From the NCBI GenBank assembly GCA_963691705.1, contig OY829537.1, positions 51,560,304-51,624,303 of the forward strand: a stretch of DNA of 64,000 nt, read 5' to 3'. Positions 10,385-23,261 of the stretch are shown piece by piece. The DNA comes from Viola odorata (Eukaryota; Streptophyta; Magnoliopsida; Malpighiales; Violaceae). The notes under the pieces were generated by a model. That model was not told where the DNA came from. It ran no database searches and was given only the letters and a program-made list of their open reading frames with translations. The translations under genes and the position numbers were made by a program. Within the stretch, counting starts at the first letter, position 1. Each line of letters opens with the position of its first letter.

Positions 10385-11290
10385 TGCTTAACAACCTCTT
10401 TTTCTTCCAAATTGATTATGGTTCCACTCCTTTAAAGCTTTACCCAAAGTCTCTAATTCTTTATAGATAGGAGTATCACCTTTCCAACTCTCTTTTAAGA
10501 CATCCTGAATGCCACAATGGGTGAGCCACGCTACCTCAAAGCAAAAAGGTTTTGGACCCACCAACCCGGTACTATCAAAGATTAACTCAAGAAGAATGGG
10601 GTGATGATTGAACTTCACTCGAGGTAAATTCTTGATCCCTTCCTCAGCGAACAAAGTTCTCCAATCTTAATTAGCAACACACATGTTCAGTCTCTCAAAA
10701 ACTCTCCTTAAACACCTACGTTTTTGTCCCCTTCAAGTAAATTTAGGACCAATAAATCCTAAATCCATCAAGCCACGCTCCTCTAAATGAACTTTGAATT
10801 GCTCGAGTTGACCCAAAGATTGACCGAGTTAGCAGCACCTGTTAAGGTCTACCCCTCTGCCCCCTTTCTTCTCATAACTATGCAGAATTTCACTAAAATC
10901 CCCCAAAACTACCTAGGGAGATTTGAAAGTCTTGACAAATTCATAAATAACCTTCCAAAATACCTTCTTAAGTACCTCATCAGGATTAAAATAGATCACC
11001 GATAAAAACCACTTCTGACCTTCTTACACTTAACCTCTAGGTGAATCAACTGCTTATTCACTCCTTAACTGAGAACTTGAGAGAGTTCCTAAACACCACA
11101 ACTTATATGCCACCCGAGAACCCTTTTGCTTCGACTCTAGAAACCACATTCAACTTCTACTTATTTATTACTTTATTAGTTTCACTCCTAGTTATTTTCG
11201 GCTAATACCAAATCAGGTTTGTGCACCCTTCCAAGGTTCTTCAAATTTTTCTACAAGCGGTCATTCTTTGCTCTGAGGTAGTTAAAGTAC
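10385..11290 (-). pseudogene. LINE AP-endonuclease, C-terminal part
   Basis: An 88-codon stretch (10388-10654) encodes HHPILLEL and PFCFEVAWLTH, the conserved end of the plant L1 endonuclease and its linker to RT. Upstream, degraded frames show a GDF-EILHSYEK block (about 10860-10910), the usual GDFN motif. Several stops occur. Confidence 0.65.
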
Positions 11291-11479
11291 ATAAGTTTGT
11301 AACAATCCATATAAATAAGAAAGGAGATTAGCATAAAGTTGTAGCTTCCCATGTCAAAAACCTCCACACCAACCTCAAGAGTTTCTCTTCAAAGTCTACA
11401 AAGTGGTAAGGAATCAGAGACTTTCGTATCAGTACTCCCTACTTCCATGTCTTAGGTGAGACTTTCAATGCAATTCAGG

Positions 11480-12981
11480 GGTGGGGAGTTTTAGGATAAA
11501 GGGTGATACGATCCTAAGATCGTATCTAGGCCTAGTGCGCACCTATGCCGAGAGACAAGTAGCCGTGGAGCCAAAGCAGGCAAGGGAGCGAGCTAAGAGA
11601 GCTACAATGATTCAAGAGAGGTTCATTCATGCCCACATATCAAAGATGAAGAGCATCACATGAAGGAAACACACGCTAGGTCAAGGTACACGCATGGCAC
11701 ATGCGAATAAGTCATTCCTAGTGTCAGTTAGGTCAACGCGAGCGAAAGTGACCCTAACGAACTCTAAATTGACTTCTGTCAAAAATTCAAGATCCCTCAG
11801 ATTGTTAGGAAGGTTGTGTCTAAATTTTAGGTCAATCGGACAAGGGAATCAAAAGTTAGTTCAGGTCAACTTTTAGTCACGCGTAGGGCGCGCGAACAAG
11901 GACATTGGCAAATTGAGAACGAGCCAAAACTCAAACCACTCGAGCATTTGGACTAATTCCAATTGAAATATGATTCTAAGTCCAGAGGCTAGTTCGTGTC
12001 AAGATTTGGGCTGGAACGCATGAGTAGAGTGGAAGATGGCCCATAAAGAGTTTGCGTCGGACATGGAGACAAGGGGTCAAAGTGCGACTTGGCTTGAAGA
12101 CCGATTTCAAGCTTAGTCAAGATTCTAGAATGAGAAATGAGACTCTAGAAGTTAGAGTAGAGTAAATATTTGTATTTATTTTATTTAATTAACTAAGTTA
12201 GAGTTATATTAGACTTAGGACTTCTAGTCATAGTAGAATTAGAACTTGTAACTAGTTTGTAACTCTTGTATCTTTTGCGCCTATTTAAAGGCAGGGTTTG
12301 TTAATAATAAATCAAGACCAGAGTTCCCATAAATTCCATATACCAACCCATACCGTTTCCTTTCATCTACCTTCTTATTCTCTTGGTTCTTCGCGGAGCA
12401 AGCCGCTTATCTTGTGTAACTTAACCGTGGACTCGGTTAGGGCTAGTGAAGCGTGGCATTTGTGGACTCAAGCATGGAAGGTGCGTGAACTAGTGTGGCG
12501 TGAGCAAAGCGTTGCATTTGTGGACTCAAACGTGGGAGGTACGTGAGCGAGGGTGTTGACGATTCATGGACTCGATCGTCGTGGGGATTGTGGACTTAAT
12601 CTCGGTGGGAAAGGTTCGCAAGTGGATCTATTACAAATCGGTTCTCAGGTGCCAGTCAAGTACTTGGTGTGCTAAGGAGTGGATTCTCTTTAGGGTTTGA
12701 CTAGGGTGAATATAGACGGGTGGATTCTCGTCATTAATCTCAACCAACCAAAGATGGATTCCTTCAAATCTATCAAAGACTGAGTGTAAGGTGGGATCTT
12801 ACAGATTATTTCGTGTCCCGAACCTATAGAAGAACTAGATCGATATTGAGTGACCTCGGGTTCTATCCTAGCACCCAAGGATCACATCAAATGGAGCTCT
12901 TTAGGAGTTGGGACAACCGGAGAAGACTAGGGAAGAAACATCCTTATTCCCTTTAATGGACTAGTCGAAACACCCACCTCC
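11480..12981. repeat. Unassigned LTR-like sequence, cut by element B
   Basis: No coding sequence is recognisable. A TATA-like CTATTTAAAGG at about 12281-12291 is followed by about 700 bp with promoter-proximal LTR character. Repetitive use of 'gtggactc' at 12428-12600 looks like a minor internal repeat. I could not find the opposite terminus or a target duplication. It is the outermost host of the nest on this side. Confidence 0.35.
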
Positions 12982-13957
12982 TGATCGATCCTAGTTGCTT
13001 AGGATGCGTAACACCAAATCTGATCGTTGTTCAAAGAAGGATTTCAATGCGGAATGAATAACTTGACTCGTGCGAACGTAGACCACCTCGCCAACTGAAT
13101 GCTAAGAGCCCTAGTCGATTTCACGTCAAGGTTCTTGTATCTGATTCTTAGGACTAAACCCAACGATTGTGAGAATCGCACTAAGATAAAAGACACAATG
13201 ATGTAATTCCAGAATTTACTTGTATACGACTCAAGTATTGCGGACTCAAGAAGAACAAGTGTTCAGCACTTGAACAATGGGCAAATATTGAAGAAATAAA
13301 GGTTCTGTATTGTCAAATAAAAGCCACTGAAATAAGGAGGCCAGCCGCTCCTTATATAATGTTTTACAAGCAAAACCTAATCGGAACCAAAATAGAAGTT
13401 TCTAAATAAGGTAAATAACTTAATTAATCAATCAACTAAATTGTCTAATTAATTAATTAAGGAAAGCAAATAAAAGGCAAGTTTATTGTCCCTAAAATCA
13501 GACAAGGAAACGCCAGCTCACTTTAGGACCAGCCGCCGCTTCTCGGATAAGAAACCCTAGCACGCGCGGACAAGGAATCCTCGCGCCGCTAGGACTCGCG
13601 CCTTCCGCACCCCAAACTAGGGTTTGACGTATCTCCTAAACACCTCGGGCGTTCTTGCTGATTTTTGGACACACACTCCCTGACATGATGTAGTATATGT
13701 CGAACTCAATAGATGGGCAGAAGCGCTCCATCTACGCGTCGTTCTGATGCTGGGCAGAATCACCGTCACACACGGTGAAGGTGAGGAGATTCACCATGCG
13801 TGGTGTCCTCTCTCGTAGTGCAGCGTCCTCACTGGTCATCTCACACTCCAGCTCCTTGTGAATGAGAGATGACAATTTGTCTTGAAGCTTTCTAGCTCGC
13901 GCACGTGTCATAGGACCAGCTGGTGGTAAGGGCACATCGATGTGTGTGTTCGCATCA
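12982..13957 (-). repeat. 3' LTR of element B
   Basis: 976 bp, plus-strand ends TGATCGATCC and GTTCGCATCA. TATATAAGGAGC core promoter on minus at about 13345-13360. The polypurine tract GAAGAGGGAGGGAA (minus, 13958-13971) abuts it. Outer flank is CCTCC. The U3 lacks the AACGG array of A and D but has AAACCCTAG and CTAGGGTTT arms about 70 bp apart. Confidence 0.85.
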
Positions 13958-16900
13958 TTCCCTCCCTCTTCAAAAGGATTCTCCCTCGAATCCGAATCAA
14001 CATCACCATCAAGTCCATACTCGTCACCTACATCAAACAAAGCTAAGTCAGAAACGTTGAAAGTAGAGCTAATGGTACCATACTCACTAGGCAACGCCAG
14101 CTTGTAAGCATTGTTGTTGATCTTCTCAATAATCTGAAATGGTCCATCGCCTCTTGGAGAGAGTTTGCCACGACGTTGGGCTGGAAAACGCTCCTTGCGC
14201 ATGTGCAGCTACACCCAATCTCCGACATTGAACGACACCAGCTTCCTCCCTTCGTTTCGCTTATGCGCAAGCTTCTCATTCATGCGCTCAATGTTCTGTT
14301 TTGCCTTGGCATGTAATTGCTTCATGAAATCAGCCTTCTGTGCACCATATAAACTTACCACATCACTCAAGGGTAGAGGGGTTAAATCCAAAATAGTCCT
14401 AGGATTAAATCCATAAACAAGTTCAAAAGGTGAGTAATGAGTAGTGGAATGAACAACACAGTTGTAAGCAAATTCAATGAATGGCAAATGATCAACCCAA
14501 GTCGAAACATGCTTATGAACTAAGGTGCGCAAAAGGGAACCAAGTGTACGGTTAACCACTTCGGTTTGACCATCTGTTTGTGGGTGATAAGATGTGGAAT
14601 ATAACAATTTGGTACCAACTTTCTTCCATAAAACATGCCAAAAATGACTAAGAAACTTGGTATCCCGATCACTCACAATAGACAAGGGGACTCCATGTAA
14701 ACGAACTACTTCACGGAAGAATAAATCAGCAACTTGAGTAGCATCATAAGTAGTTGAACATGGAATAAAGTGAGACATCTTCGAGAATCTATCCACTACA
14801 ACAAAGACACTATCCTCCCCATTTTTGGACTGAGGCAGCCCCACAACAAAGTCCATGGATAAGTCGGTCCAAGGATGGGCGGGTACGGGTAGAGGAATGT
14901 ACTCGCCATGACCAGCAGACTTAGATTTGGCTCTACGACAAGTTAAACACCTAGCAATAATGCGCACGACATCGCGCTTCATGTGAGCCCAATAAAAGTG
15001 ATCATGCAATACATCTAGAGTCTTAGTTACACCAAAATGACCCATCAGACCGCCACTATGGGCTTCATGCACAAGCAAATCACTTAGAGAGTAATGAGGA
15101 ATACACAACCGTTTACCCTTAAACAAGTATCCCTCATGCGTATAGAATTTAGAACCAGAAATTGAAACACCATGCTTATATATATCACCAAAATCAGAAT
15201 CAAGAGCATAGAGTTCAATAATGTGTGAAAGACCAAGTAGTTTAGCGTTAAGAGAAGTGATTAATGTGTACCTTCGCGATAATGCATCAACGACAATATT
15301 CTCTTTACCTTGCTTATACTGAATGTGGTAGGGGAAGGCTTCAATGTACTCCATCCAAGCAGCATGGTGACGATTGAGCTTACCTTTCCCCTTGAGATAT
15401 TTCAGGCTCAAATGGTCAGTGTGGACTACGAACTCCCGCGGCATCAAGTAGTGCTGCCAAGTTTCCAATGCTCAAACAAGGGCATAGAACTCCTTGTCGT
15501 AGGTGGGGTACCTCAGTTGCACGTCCTTGAGCTTCTCGCTAAAATAAGCGATTGGCCGTTTCTCCTGCATAAGGACAACCCCAATCCCCAAACCACTCGC
15601 ATCACACTCCACCTCGAAAGCCTTGCTGAAATCGGGAAGAGCGAGCACCGGGGCAGAACACAAACGTTCCTTGAGCGTAGCAAACGCCTCCTCTTGCGGC
15701 TGCTCCCACATGAAAACAATATTCTTTTTGGATAGATCATTAAAAGCGACAGCGATGGTGCTGAAATCCTTGACGAAGCGCCTATAGAAGCTCGCCAATC
15801 CATGGAATGATCTAACATCACTTGCATTCTTCGGTGTTGGCCATTCCTGAATTGCGCGGATCTTCTCCTCATCCACTTTCACGCCATCTATACTCACAAT
15901 AAAACCAAGAAAACCAACTTGTTCCATTGCAAATGAACACTTACTAGGCTTAGCATACAACTTCTGTTCATGAAGTGTTAAAAAGACTTCCTTAATATGC
16001 AAAACATGCTCATCAAGTGATTTGCTATAGATTAAAATATCATCAAAATATACTACAACAAATCTGCCAATAAAGTGCCTAAGTACATGGTTCATCAATC
16101 TCATGAATGTGCTAGGGGCATTAGTCAAACCAAAAGGCATAACCATCCATTCATATAACCCATACTTAGTTCTAAAAGCAGTTTTCCATTCATCACCTTC
16201 TTTCATACGAATCTGGTGGTAGCCACTCATCAAATCAATTTTTGAGAAAATAGTACTACCACTTAATTCATCTAACATGTCATCTAAACGAGGAATAGGA
16301 TGTCTATACTTTACAGTGATCTTGTTGACTGCGCGACAATCAACACATATGCGCCAGCTGCCATCTTTCTTTGGGACTAGGATCACTGGAACGACACATG
16401 GGGAAAGGCTTTCCCTCACGTATCCTCGCTCAAGTAGCTCGTCCACTTGCCGCTGAAGTTCTTTGGTCTCTTCGGGGTTGGTACGGTAGGCTGGACGGTG
16501 CGGAATTGCTGAACCAGGTGCGAAATCGATTTGGTGTTCAATGCCTCGAATAGGAGGTAATCCAGGAGGCATCTCCTCGGGTAGAACATCCCTAAATTCC
16601 TGCAAAAGAGAGGATAGAACACTAGGAACCGAATGTGAAGGATTAGCATTAGAAGTGTTCAAACAGAAGGAACGAAATCTGAGTAAAAGAAAAGGACGGC
16701 TTGTGCCAAAACAATTTTTTTGAAAAATCAGTGCTCTCCTCACTTCGCTCCCCTTGGCATATACACTCAATTTCTTTTTATTTGCCTCTCCTTTTCTCTC
16801 TATGCCACTCTCAGCACGCTTACTTTTTTCGTGCGAATGTTGACACTCACCCTCTGCATGCTTACTCTTTTCATGCGAATGTTTTTCTTTCTCGCACTCA

Positions 16901-17292
16901 CCCTCTGCATGCTTACTCTTTTCATGCGAATGTTGAAGGCTCACACACTCATTTTTACTCTCGTTATTTGTCACGCTCAAACCTTCCTTTTCTCTCTCAA
17001 TCTGTTTTGCAACCTCATACTCCGCATAAGACTTAGCGAGCCACTCTTGGCCCTTTACCACTTCGGCTGGGGTCAAAGGTGCCAAGGTAAACTTCTTACC
17101 ATCCTTTTCTAGTTTATAAAGGTTCCGTTTCCCATCATGGGTCGCCTCTCTATCGAACTGCCAAGGTCTGCCCAAAAGGATGTGGCTTGCTTGCATTGGC
17201 ACAACGTCACACAGCACCTCATCATGATACTTGCCAATAGAAAACTTAACAAGCACTTGTCTACTCACCTTGAGTCCATTGCCGTCGGTCAT
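13732..17292 (-). pseudogene. Element B pol: protease end, linker, RT, RNase H, integrase, LTR-encoded tail
   Basis: One frame with stops at 15469-15471 (CGA to TGA) and near 14205 (TGG to TAG); a third separates it from gag. Order: end of protease (HILLGRPWQFDR), a linker with three HSHEKSK repeats (about 16810-16950), RT with VVYFDDILIYS (about 16030-16060) and MPFGLTNAPSTF, RNase H (CDASGLGIG), then integrase. The integrase has its HHCC finger ([19 protein letters not shown]), the three catalytic acidic residues ([25 protein letters not shown]) and the GPF module (GDGPFQIIEK). The tail MTRARARKLQDKLSSLIHK is encoded in the LTR. This is the least damaged CRM-type pol here. No chromodomain is recognisable. 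Confidence 0.9.
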
Positions 17293-17295
17293 CCA

Positions 17296-18457
17296 TTACA
17301 AGAAGTATGGTCGTGGGTGTTTCACCGTGAGCAGCCCCAACTTATGCACCATCATCCAACTTGCGCAATTGGTGCAGCTGCCATTATCAATGATGATCGA
17401 ACATCCCTTCTTATCAATCAGGTCACGTGTATGAAACAAGTTCTCTCGCTGCTCGTCATCACACACTTCCCCCTCGGCTTGCACACTCAGATTGTGCCTT
17501 ATCACCATTAATCGAACTTGCTCGCCTTGCTGATATTGATCATCCGAATCAGCACTACTTTCTCCCTCAGGTTCGGACCCCTCATGATCGTCATCCGACT
17601 CCTGGTCTCCATTCGCCCTTATGATGAAAATTCTCTTGTTAGGGCAGTCCGCCTTCTTATGCCCTTGCCCATTACACTTAAAACAAACGATATCTTTAGT
17701 GGCTTGCCGATCAGTAGGTGGAGTATAAGACTTGTTACCAGCTAATTTAGTAGGGGTAACGACACTAGAGGAGCCCTTTGAGACGTATGGTAATGCCTTT
17801 GGTGCAGCTGCGGCACCCTTATCATCTTTGTTCCAAGAAGGCTTCTTCCAAGAGGACGAACTAGTAGACTTATAGGAACTCTTAGCCTTCCTATGCTTCT
17901 CAATTTTTTGAGCCATGTGAAGCATCTCCTTAAGAGTATTGTATTGCGTCAGCTCCAATGCATCTGCAATCTCACTATTCAACCCGACAATAAACCGAGC
18001 CATTGTCACCTCAGGTTCCTCAGTAATCCGTGCTTGAGCTAAAGCGATCTTCATCTCATTAAAATAGGCCTCAACTCCCTTGCTGCCTTGCTTCAAGGTT
18101 TGGAGCCGTTGATGAAGCTCACGGTTAAAATGGGCAGGAACGAACCGCTGCCTCATTACTTGTTTCATCTCAATCCAATTATCAATCAGACCCCCATACA
18201 TGGCTGCTCGCTTTAGGTTAAGTTGCTCCCACCAATGACTGGCATACCCACTGAATTCTACGGCTGCCAGTTGGACCTTCTTACCCTCCGAATAATTATG
18301 GCATAAGAAAATGGATTCGACCTTCCGTTCCCATGTCAAAAAGGTGTCAGGGTCATCAGTGCCTTCGAAATGAGGTATTTTCATTTTGATGCTGTTAATA
18401 TTAGCATCTACTCGGTCATCCTCCCTATCTCTTCTTCCTACTCGTGCATCTCGTCTC
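17296..18457 (-). pseudogene. Element B gag C-terminal part and protease start
   Basis: Begins at the copia junction and continues Gag: MKIPHFEGTDDPDTF, CHNYSEGKK, SHWWEQL, RRFVPAHF-like QRFVPAHF, then a CCHC knuckle CFKCNGQGHKKADC (about 17650-17692). Protease follows with IIDNGSCTN and a stop where CAA became TAA (17293-17295, PYFL-stop-WMTDGN). The N-terminal piece lies at 26251-26633. Confidence 0.9.
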
Positions 18458-19629
18458 TGATAAATCAATAATAGGCCTAGAGGGGGGGTGAATAGGCTCT
18501 TCAAAAATCTGCACACAAGAGAAGAGTAGAATAGCAAACACAAGATGTATAGTGGTTCCAATTCACAACTGAATTGTACTCCACTACCTAAGAGTCCTCC
18601 TCTTAGGATTTTCGAATGCAAACCACTTTGCTATTCACTTGAACTTTTACCGGTTCAGCTCACAACCTTACAATTGGTTTTACCCGGCTCACCAACAACC
18701 TTACAAGTAGTTTTCCAAGGCTCAACTACAACCAATGGTTTTCACAAGGCTCAACCACAAACCTAAGTTCTCTTTCAATGGGATGAGAACACTACCCTTT
18801 ACCCAAAAGTGTTAGGTACACTTTTCAAACCTTAACAATGATTTTGTATAAATATGCAACAAACAATTGGTGTACACAAATAGATAAGTATATGATTGCA
18901 AATCAACACCAATAAATGAACAATGTTACCTCAAGAAGAAAGCCAAAGAAACCCAGAAATATATGCAAGAATATTTGAAATCCTTGAAGAGAAGCTTGCA
19001 TAAAAGAGAATGTTGAATCTTTGGGTATGTAAATCTGATTTTGTGTTTGGAAGTTTGTAAGAGCTTTCTTATGGTTTCTTGTTATGTTCAAACTCATATG
19101 GGATGAGTATTTATAGGTAGGAAGGTGTGGAAACTCGGACAAGAGGTTATGGGCTCAAAACTAGCTGTTGGAAGTGGAGAAAATAGTTGTTGGCGCGTCT
19201 TCCTGGGCTCTTGCGGCATGCCTCCAGAAACGAAAAGCCTGGGGCGGTATGCCGCTACATTCGCTCCGGAAACAATTAAATTCGCCGAGTGTAGCGGTAT
19301 GCCGCCAGACACCACTCCTTCCTGGCGGTATGCCGCCAGGCACTAATCATTCCATATCTCGAGTTCTAAAACTTGTTTTCGCACAAAACCTTTTTCAAAA
19401 CATTTCTTGAGGTATATTGAACATTAATCAAGTGTTAAATTGAATCATACTTACAATGATAAAGGTCCTAATGTACACTTGATCTTCTAGCTTGCGATAT
19501 CTTGATTTGTTGCTTCTTATTTGATCAATCGCAAACTACACACATTTTAACTTCAAATTTCATTAGAATTGTTAATTAGTTTGTGTATCTAAGTCATCAA
19601 AACAAGAGTGAGTTGCCCTTGGGCTAACA
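18458..19629 (-). repeat. 3' LTR of copia element
   Basis: 1172 bp, TG...CA. It contains an array of short near-palindromes built on GCGGYATGCCGC at 19213-19340, the last being CCTGGCGGTATGCCGCCAGG (19321-19340). Equal in length to the other LTR. Confidence 0.95.
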
Positions 19630-20100
19630 ATCTCCCCTTTTTTGATGATGACAACCACAAACTAATATCAAAATATATTTGAACTAGCAATTGAAATTGA
19701 AGTTAAATGGGGGTAAACTTACATCTCCTTTCTTTGCCAAATCTAATGCTCCCCCTGCATAAAACGTTAGTGCACATAGAGCATAGCAAAGATTGAAAGT
19801 TTTGCTCCCCCTAAATCTTACCTTTCTCCTATCTCCTCATTTGTCAAAAACATTGGAGTTAAACTTTCATTACGGAGAGGGTGAGTTTCAATATCCCACT
19901 CTTTCAAATCCCACACTTTAATACCATACTCCCCCTTAACTTATTCTCCCCCTTTGTCATTAGCAAAAAGGTAAATCAAATAAGGCCAATGAAGATCATA
20001 CAAAGGGTAATAAGGGAGCAAGCAAAGATCAAATGCAACATACCAAACGATTATGCAATCAAAAGTAGATGAGAAAAATAAAGAGATGATAACTGAAATC
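19630..20100 (-). other. Copia 3' untranslated region and polypurine tract
   Basis: On the minus strand the sequence next to the LTR is an A/G run with AAAAAAGGGGAGATT (19630-19645), the polypurine tract. The rest is AT-rich with several CTCCCCCT stretches (plus strand). No ORF of note. Confidence 0.7.
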
Positions 20101-23100
20101 TTACTCAAATGGATTGCAAATACCGATTTCATGTCTTAGTTCCACAAAACGTTCTTTGGCAAGAGCTTTGGTAAAAATATCTGGAAGTTGATTGTTAGTA
20201 CCAACAAATTCAAGCAATATATCTCCTTTAGCCAAATGATCACGAATAAAATGATGTTTGATATCAATATGCTTAGTTCGTGAGTGACAAATAGGATTCT
20301 TGGTCAAATTAATAGCACATAGATTATCACAAAAGATAGGAATGTTACAAAACTTAAGAGTAAAGTCTTCTAAGGTTTGTTTCATCCATAAAATTTGAGC
20401 AACACAAGATCCGGCAGCAATATATTCAGCTTCCGTAGTTGAGATTGCCACAGAATTTTGTTTCTTACTTGACCAAGAGACCATAGCTTGTCCTAAAAAT
20501 TGACATGTACCACTAGTGCTTTTCCTATCGGTTTTAGAACCGGTAAAATCCGAATCGGTATAACCAATTAAATCAATGCTAGACCCTTTTGGGTACCAAA
20601 GACCTAATTTGGATGTACCTTTCAAATATTTGAAAATTCTTTTCAAAGCAATCAAGTGAGACTCTTTAGGACAAGATTGAAAACGAGCAAATAGACAAAC
20701 ACTAAACATTATATCCGGTCTACTTGCTGTTAAATATAAAAGACTCCCAATCATACCTCGATATAGAGTAATATCTACATCTTTACCATCTTCATCTTTG
20801 TCGAGGTTGACGGTTGGACTAAGGGGAATAGGACTCTCCTTGACATCTTTGTATCTATATTTGTTTAGGAGATCCTTGATGTATTTTGCTTGATTTATGA
20901 AGATACCCTCTTTAGTTTGTCGAATTTGGAGTCCAAGAAAGAATGTCAATTCTCCCATCATGCTCATTTCGAACTCACTATGCATACATTTTTCAAATTC
21001 CTTGCACAAAGAGTCGTTAGTAGCACCAAAAATGATATCATCAACATAAATTTGCACAATTAACATATGCTTACCATCATGTTTAGTGAAGAGTGTGGAA
21101 TCAATCTTTCCCATTTTAAAACCATTTTTCAATAAAAAATGACTTAAACGATCATACCAAGCTCTAGGGGCTTGATTAAGACCATATAAAGCTTTTTTCC
21201 AATTTAAACACATGGTTAGGATATTTATGATCTTCAAAACCGGGAGGTTGTTTAACATACACTTCTTCCATGATGTAACCATTCAAAAATGCACTTTTTA
21301 CATCCATTTGAAATAAGCTAATGTTCTTAAAACATGCAAAAGCTAATAACATGCGAATGGCTTCAAGTCTAGCAACCGGGGCAAATGTTTCATCAAAATC
21401 TATTCCTTCTTGTTGGTTATACCCTTGGGCTACCAATCTAGCTTTATTCCTTATTACATTTCCCGATTCATCAAGTTTGTTTCTAAAAACCCACTTGGTT
21501 CCGATAATAGTGTGGTTGCTAGGCCTAGGAACTAATTTCCAAACACAATTTCTCTCAAATTGATTTAGTTCCTCTTGCATGGCAATCATCCAATATTCAT
21601 CATGAGATGCATCATCAAATTTCTTAGGTTCAAATTGAGATACAAAAGCATGATGATCATTTAAGTTTCTAAGGGTAGAGCGAGTAGTCATACCTTTGCC
21701 ATTTAAATTACCTATAATTTGTTCTTGTGGATGTGCTTTCATTAAGTTCCATGGTTTAGAATGAGAAGGGCCTTGAGCATCTTGATTGACTTCATCATTT
21801 ACATTCTCAAGGACCTTTCTCTCCATATCCTTTTCCTCTTGAATTTCTGGATTTTTTTGAGATGGTGTGTTGTCCTTTGGATCATCAAGAATCGTCGTAG
21901 GAGGATAAACTTGAAGACTTCCAAAATCATCATCATCATCACTAGCTATCTTTTTGACACTTTCAAAAGGATTAGTTTCATCAAAAGCAATATGCATGGA
22001 TTCTTCTACAACTAGAGTTCTTTTATTATACACTCTATAAGCTTTACTAGAAGTAGAGTAACCAAGAAAGATACCTTCATCCGACTTCGCATCAAATTTT
22101 CCCAAATTGTCTTTGATATTCAAAATAAAGCATTTACACCCAAAAACTCTAAGATGTGCAATGGTGGGTTTTCTATCATGCCATAATTCATAACAAGCCT
22201 TGTTTAAAAGAGGACGAATTAGTACACGATTTAAAATATAGCATGCGGTACTAACGGCTTCGGCCCAAAAATATTTAGGCAAAGAATGTTCATTTAAAAG
22301 AGTCCTAGCCGCTTCTTGCAAAGATCTATTTTTCCTCTCAACTACCCCATTTTGTTGAGGAGTGCGAGGACATGAAAAATTATGATCAATACCATTTTCA
22401 TTGCAAAAATCTTGAAACATGCCATTTTCAAATTCACCACCATGATCACTTCTTATTTTGGAAATTTTGAAACCTTTTTCAATTTGAATTTTATAGCAAA
22501 GTCTTTTGAAGTTATCACATGCATCATGCTTATGAGACAAAAATAACACCCATGTAAATCTAGAATAATCATCCACAATTACAAAACAATACTTCTTACC
22601 ACCCAAGCTTGATGTCTTTATAGGTCCAAAAAGGTCAAGGTGAAGAAGTTGAAGTGGCCTTGAAGTAGACACGGTTTTGATGGACTTGAATGAGCTTTTG
22701 ATTTGCTTTCCATATTGGCATGCATCACACAAACCCTCCATCTCATACTTCAATGTAGGTAATCCTCGTACAAGCTCCTTCCTAGATAGCTTAGCAATAT
22801 GGTCCATTCCTACATGCACAAGTCTCCTATGCCATATTGAAGGATTATCTACTAAAGCACTTAAACAAACATGATCATTGTTAGAAATATCATTCAAATC
22901 AATCATGTAAATATTCCCAACTCTATTACCAATAAAAACAAGTGATTGTGTGTGTGCATCTCTAACTTCGCAATGTGTAGAAGTAAAAATAACAAATAAA
23001 TCTTTATCACATAATTGACTTATGCTCAAAAGATTAAATTTCAAGCCTTGCACAAACAACACATTTTCAATAGAAGGAGAATGACCAACTTTACCGATGC

Positions 23101-23230
23101 CCAAAACCTTGCGTTTTTTGTTATCACCAAATGTCACACCTCCTTTGTCTTTCTTCTCCAAATGGGTGAATTTTGACTTGTCACCCGTCATATGCCTTGA
23201 ACACCCACTATCCAAATACCATTTTGCTCC
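20101..23230 (-). pseudogene. Copia pol: protease remnant, integrase, RT, RNase H
   Basis: The first part (from 23215 downward) begins [13 protein letters not shown], the protease DSG and its flank. Integrase follows ([12 protein letters not shown] finger; [30 protein letters not shown] as the DDE residues) and RT ([12 protein letters not shown]). A frameshift near 21190, in a run of six A where five are expected (LEKSFIW in place of KKALYGL), moves RT into the next frame. There YVDDIIFGA, SRPDIMFSVC and RNase H (TTEAEYIAA, CDNLCAINLTKNP) complete the polyprotein. Apart from that indel both parts are open. The gag frame ends about 50 nt upstream and pol is in another frame, so gag-pol expression would already need a frame change. 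Confidence 0.9.
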
Positions 23231-23261
23231 ATTGGGTTTCCGGCATTCCTATCAAAACAAA

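Larger units (their letters stand above)
7568..11290 (-). mobile_element. L1-type LINE fragment (minus strand), interrupted by a hAT element
   Basis: Reading from about 11290 downward, the translated pieces follow plant L1 order: endonuclease C-terminal part, spacer, N-terminal RT region, then (after the hAT insertion) the thumb and C-terminal RT region. All pieces are degraded by stops and frameshifts. Element A cuts the left side at 7568. The right limit is approximate, where recognisable endonuclease sequence fades. Confidence 0.75.

Noticed and set aside
12298..12546. 82-codon plus ORF
   Set aside because: Lies in LTR-like sequence after a TATA-like site with repeated phrases; no homology recognised.
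16701..17112. Plus-strand ORFs of 111 and 130 codons
   Set aside because: Antisense to the repeat linker and protease end of element B.
19094..19410. ORFs in copia LTRs on both strands (also 25710-25962)
   Set aside because: Generated by the palindrome array, which reads open on both strands.
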